A stretch of 64,000 nucleotides of DNA from Moringa oleifera (Eukaryota > Streptophyta > Magnoliopsida > Brassicales > Moringaceae): positions 622,501-686,500 of the forward strand of contig JAJFZO010000287.1 of NCBI GenBank assembly GCA_021397835.1, written 5' to 3'. This document shows, in pieces, positions 61,806 to 64,000 of this stretch. Under the pieces are notes generated by a model, which did no database searches, was not told the origin of the DNA, and saw only the letters and a program-made list of their open reading frames with translations. The position numbers and the translations under genes are program-made. Every line of letters begins with the position of its first letter. Positions within the stretch are counted from its first letter, which is position 1.

Positions 61806-63329
61806 GTAAAAGGTATAATAGTTTTGGTAGTACACCCTCTACCTTAGTGTGGTTATATAATCATCATCAATATAACCATCATCCATATAAAAAATTCAAA
61901 TAATTTTGATACCTTTTATGACATAAAATTATACTTATGTACCACATTCTATCAAATTTGAATTACTTATAGTGGTTATACCAACATCAATACAAATTGA
62001 CATCTTAATTGGTTAAATAATTGACCATATAGCTTTCTATCCTTATTTGAAGAATAATTTATTTCTTTTTATGGGCCTATAAATTTAAGTACAACATTAC
62101 TCTTTCTGTTTGTATGAACCTTCAAATCTTCCTTTTTCATGGCACTTACTTTATTAAGCTAAGTATTTGGCTTTGCTTTATTTCTTTGAATTAAATACTT
62201 AGCATTTGTATCTTGATATCCTAAACAATATCTATCTTTAGACTTAAACCAATCTAAGTCAATGTCAAACTTTATCTTCTATTTATAATTTTAATGGCCA
62301 ACAGTTGCATCCTCCTCCTAACCTTAGTCATCCTTTCATCCCCGATCATTCACTCATCCTTAACCTCGACCAATGAGAACTAACAATGTTGATTGAACCC
62401 AATGATGCATGATCTCCACCTTTTCTATGATTCACCTTGAAGAAGGCCAACTCATTTTCCTCTAGGCCCAAAGCATTTTAGACTCTACTCTCCCAAGCCA
62501 ACTTGGAAATCAAATAAAAATTTCTTTAGCAGTAAAATTAGATATCTACAATGAGCAATTACATGTGGTTCATAATGATGCAAAGTCTGTGTCAAATGAT
62601 ATGCAAAAGACGTGATGAATATATATATATATAAGACATATATAAATACATATTGAATGTGTATTACGTGTTGATGCGTATAATTACTCTGATTAAGAAA
62701 GGATACAACTAGTCAAATATGGACCATTGATCAAGTCTTCGAGGTTGACCTAATAGTTAAAAATGAAAAAATGTGAACCAACTTCAAAAGATGTATATCA
62801 TATTGAAAATGTACCAAAGATACTGTATAAAGGCTTCATAATAGTTATTTAGATTCATTTATTCATCCATTCAAGCATTCTTTAAGTAAAAAATCTTTTA
62901 TCTTCTTTCAATCTTTTGCATACAAAAGCTTCCTTATTACTTTCATAGTTTTTAAAAATCAAAACCACTATTCCATTATTCTATAGAATAATATATTAAT
63001 AGTTAGAACACTTAATTTCAATCTTTCGAAGGTTTCTAGGTTTGCTTTTGCTAGTCCACAACATGAACAAACTCGAGCTTTATTACACCTCAAAGGTGTG
63101 GTTGCTTACGCTTATGCATCACAATTCATTAGATCAAATAGTATCTTAAGAAAAGTTACATCGTAACGTGCTTGGAAGCTGAAATCACATTGATTTTTTA
63201 ATGTGTTTCTTTAGCTTTTACAATAACTTCTATAACTCGTCTTCATCATCAAAAATAAAAAAGTTAATAAAATTAAAATTTACAATAAATACATTAAGAA
63301 TAAAATAATAATTTTTTAAAAAAACTTAC

Positions 63330-63780
63330 TTTTTAAAAAATATGAAATTATTGTCATCATGCCTATGAATAATGTTCCTCATGCACTTCATACACAAAAT
63401 ATCAACTTCATGTTGGAAGTTGGATGTGGATAGTTAATTCAAACAATTTAAACATTAATTTTAGTGAAAAAATAAACATAAAACAAAAGGTTTTGAGTAT
63501 AAATTTGTTACAGATAATACTTATATAATTTATTCTAACATTAGCATCTCGATTGTTAGAAACATTGAAGAAGCACTAATAGAAAAAAATAAGCCATAAT
63601 TGTTTATAACCACCATAAAAATTTATAATAACTTTAAAAATCTATTAATTCACATAAAGATGAGCACAACCATTATATCTTAACTATTATGCCCCCAAAA
63701 GTAATCTAATATCAAATTTCTAATTTTCAAGTACTAATTTGGATTTAAAATGTTAGTGTATACACTAACATTTTAAATCC
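63330..63780 (-). pseudogene. Decayed ULP1 fragment, duplication copy 2
   Basis: Paralogue of 32240-32660, with the same order of landmarks: TATGAATAATGTTCCTCATG, CATGTTGGAAGTTGGATGTG and GTTAGAAACATTGAAGAAGC. It is a broken remnant of a CACTA protease domain. Confidence 0.45.
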
Positions 63781-64000
63781 AGGAAACCCCTTAAGTTTAC
63801 ACAAATACTACATAAAGTTAAATTAAAAATTCAAAAGCAATATGTAAACTATAAAAATTAAATTGCTTACTTCACATGGAAATTTCCAAAACTCTCTTGG
63901 ACTTCTTTTTTCTAACAAAAAAGAAATTAACTTAATACTATATTATTATGAATATCATGGTGATTTAAACAAAGTCTTAAAATATAAATATATAAAGATA

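Larger units (their letters stand above)
60440..64000. repeat. Segmental duplication, copy 2 (continues past the window end)
   Basis: This aligns with 26510-32874 without the CACTA-1 insertion. The empty site reads TTATTTGAAGAATAATTTAT at 62044-62063. It has about 330 bp at 61475-61805 that are absent from copy 1, and only one unit of the 49-bp repeat near 63157. Confidence 0.85.

Noticed and set aside
1..64000. tRNA, rRNA or organelle-derived genes
   Set aside because: No conserved tRNA T-loop/D-loop pairs or ribosomal RNA motifs were noticed on reading; an automated covariance scan would be needed to exclude them fully.

Overview
The window is nuclear DNA from a dicot-like flowering plant. 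The evidence is multi-exon genes with GT-AG introns, plant-only protein families (MAP65, the NUP136/NUP1 nucleoporin, pectin methylesterase inhibitor) and plant-type CACTA, Copia, gypsy and LINE elements in AT-rich DNA. The species cannot be named from the sequence. Bacterial features (operons, CRISPR, ribosome binding sites) are absent.

Layout. 1-5632: a decayed gypsy-type gag-like ORF (+) and its flanks. 5633-18037 (-): the only long intact gene. Its ten exons join in phase into a predicted 1268-residue protein. The first ~415 residues are a MAP65 microtubule-bundling protein (closest to MAP65-5) and the last ~844 are the C-terminal FG-repeat part of NUP136/NUP1. The junction lies inside exon 8, where 36 bp (12 codons) match the tip of the LTR of a non-autonomous Copia element (9423-12092) sitting in the preceding intron. 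This MAP65::LTR::NUP136 chimera is the main discovery of the window. 18038-26490: AT-rich DNA, an unidentified ORF and a second gypsy-type gag-like relic (-). 26491-33000: a pectin methylesterase inhibitor relic within a segmental duplication whose other copy is 60440-64000. The first copy carries a 3.1-kb CACTA transposon (27826-30934, TSD AAC); the second shows the empty site. 33000-38480: a LINE relic, isolated CACTA tips, another gag relic and unidentified coding-like frames. 38485-45817: three diverged copies of a ~1-2 kb repeat, then a Copia pol relic. 48804-49187: a likely small secreted cysteine-rich peptide gene. 49688-59610: a 9.9-kb CACTA transposon (TSD AAT) with decayed TNP2 transposase and ULP1-type ORFs. 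59611-64000: the second duplication copy.

How it fits together. The region is a heavily transposon-modified accessory segment around one potentially functional gene. The chimera predicts a MAP65 dimerisation rod fused to a nucleoporin FG tail. The breakpoint falls inside the conserved MAP65 microtubule-binding motif and also removes the N-terminal part of the nucleoporin. Expression cannot be judged from sequence alone. Domain names were assigned by recognition of conserved motifs, not by database search.
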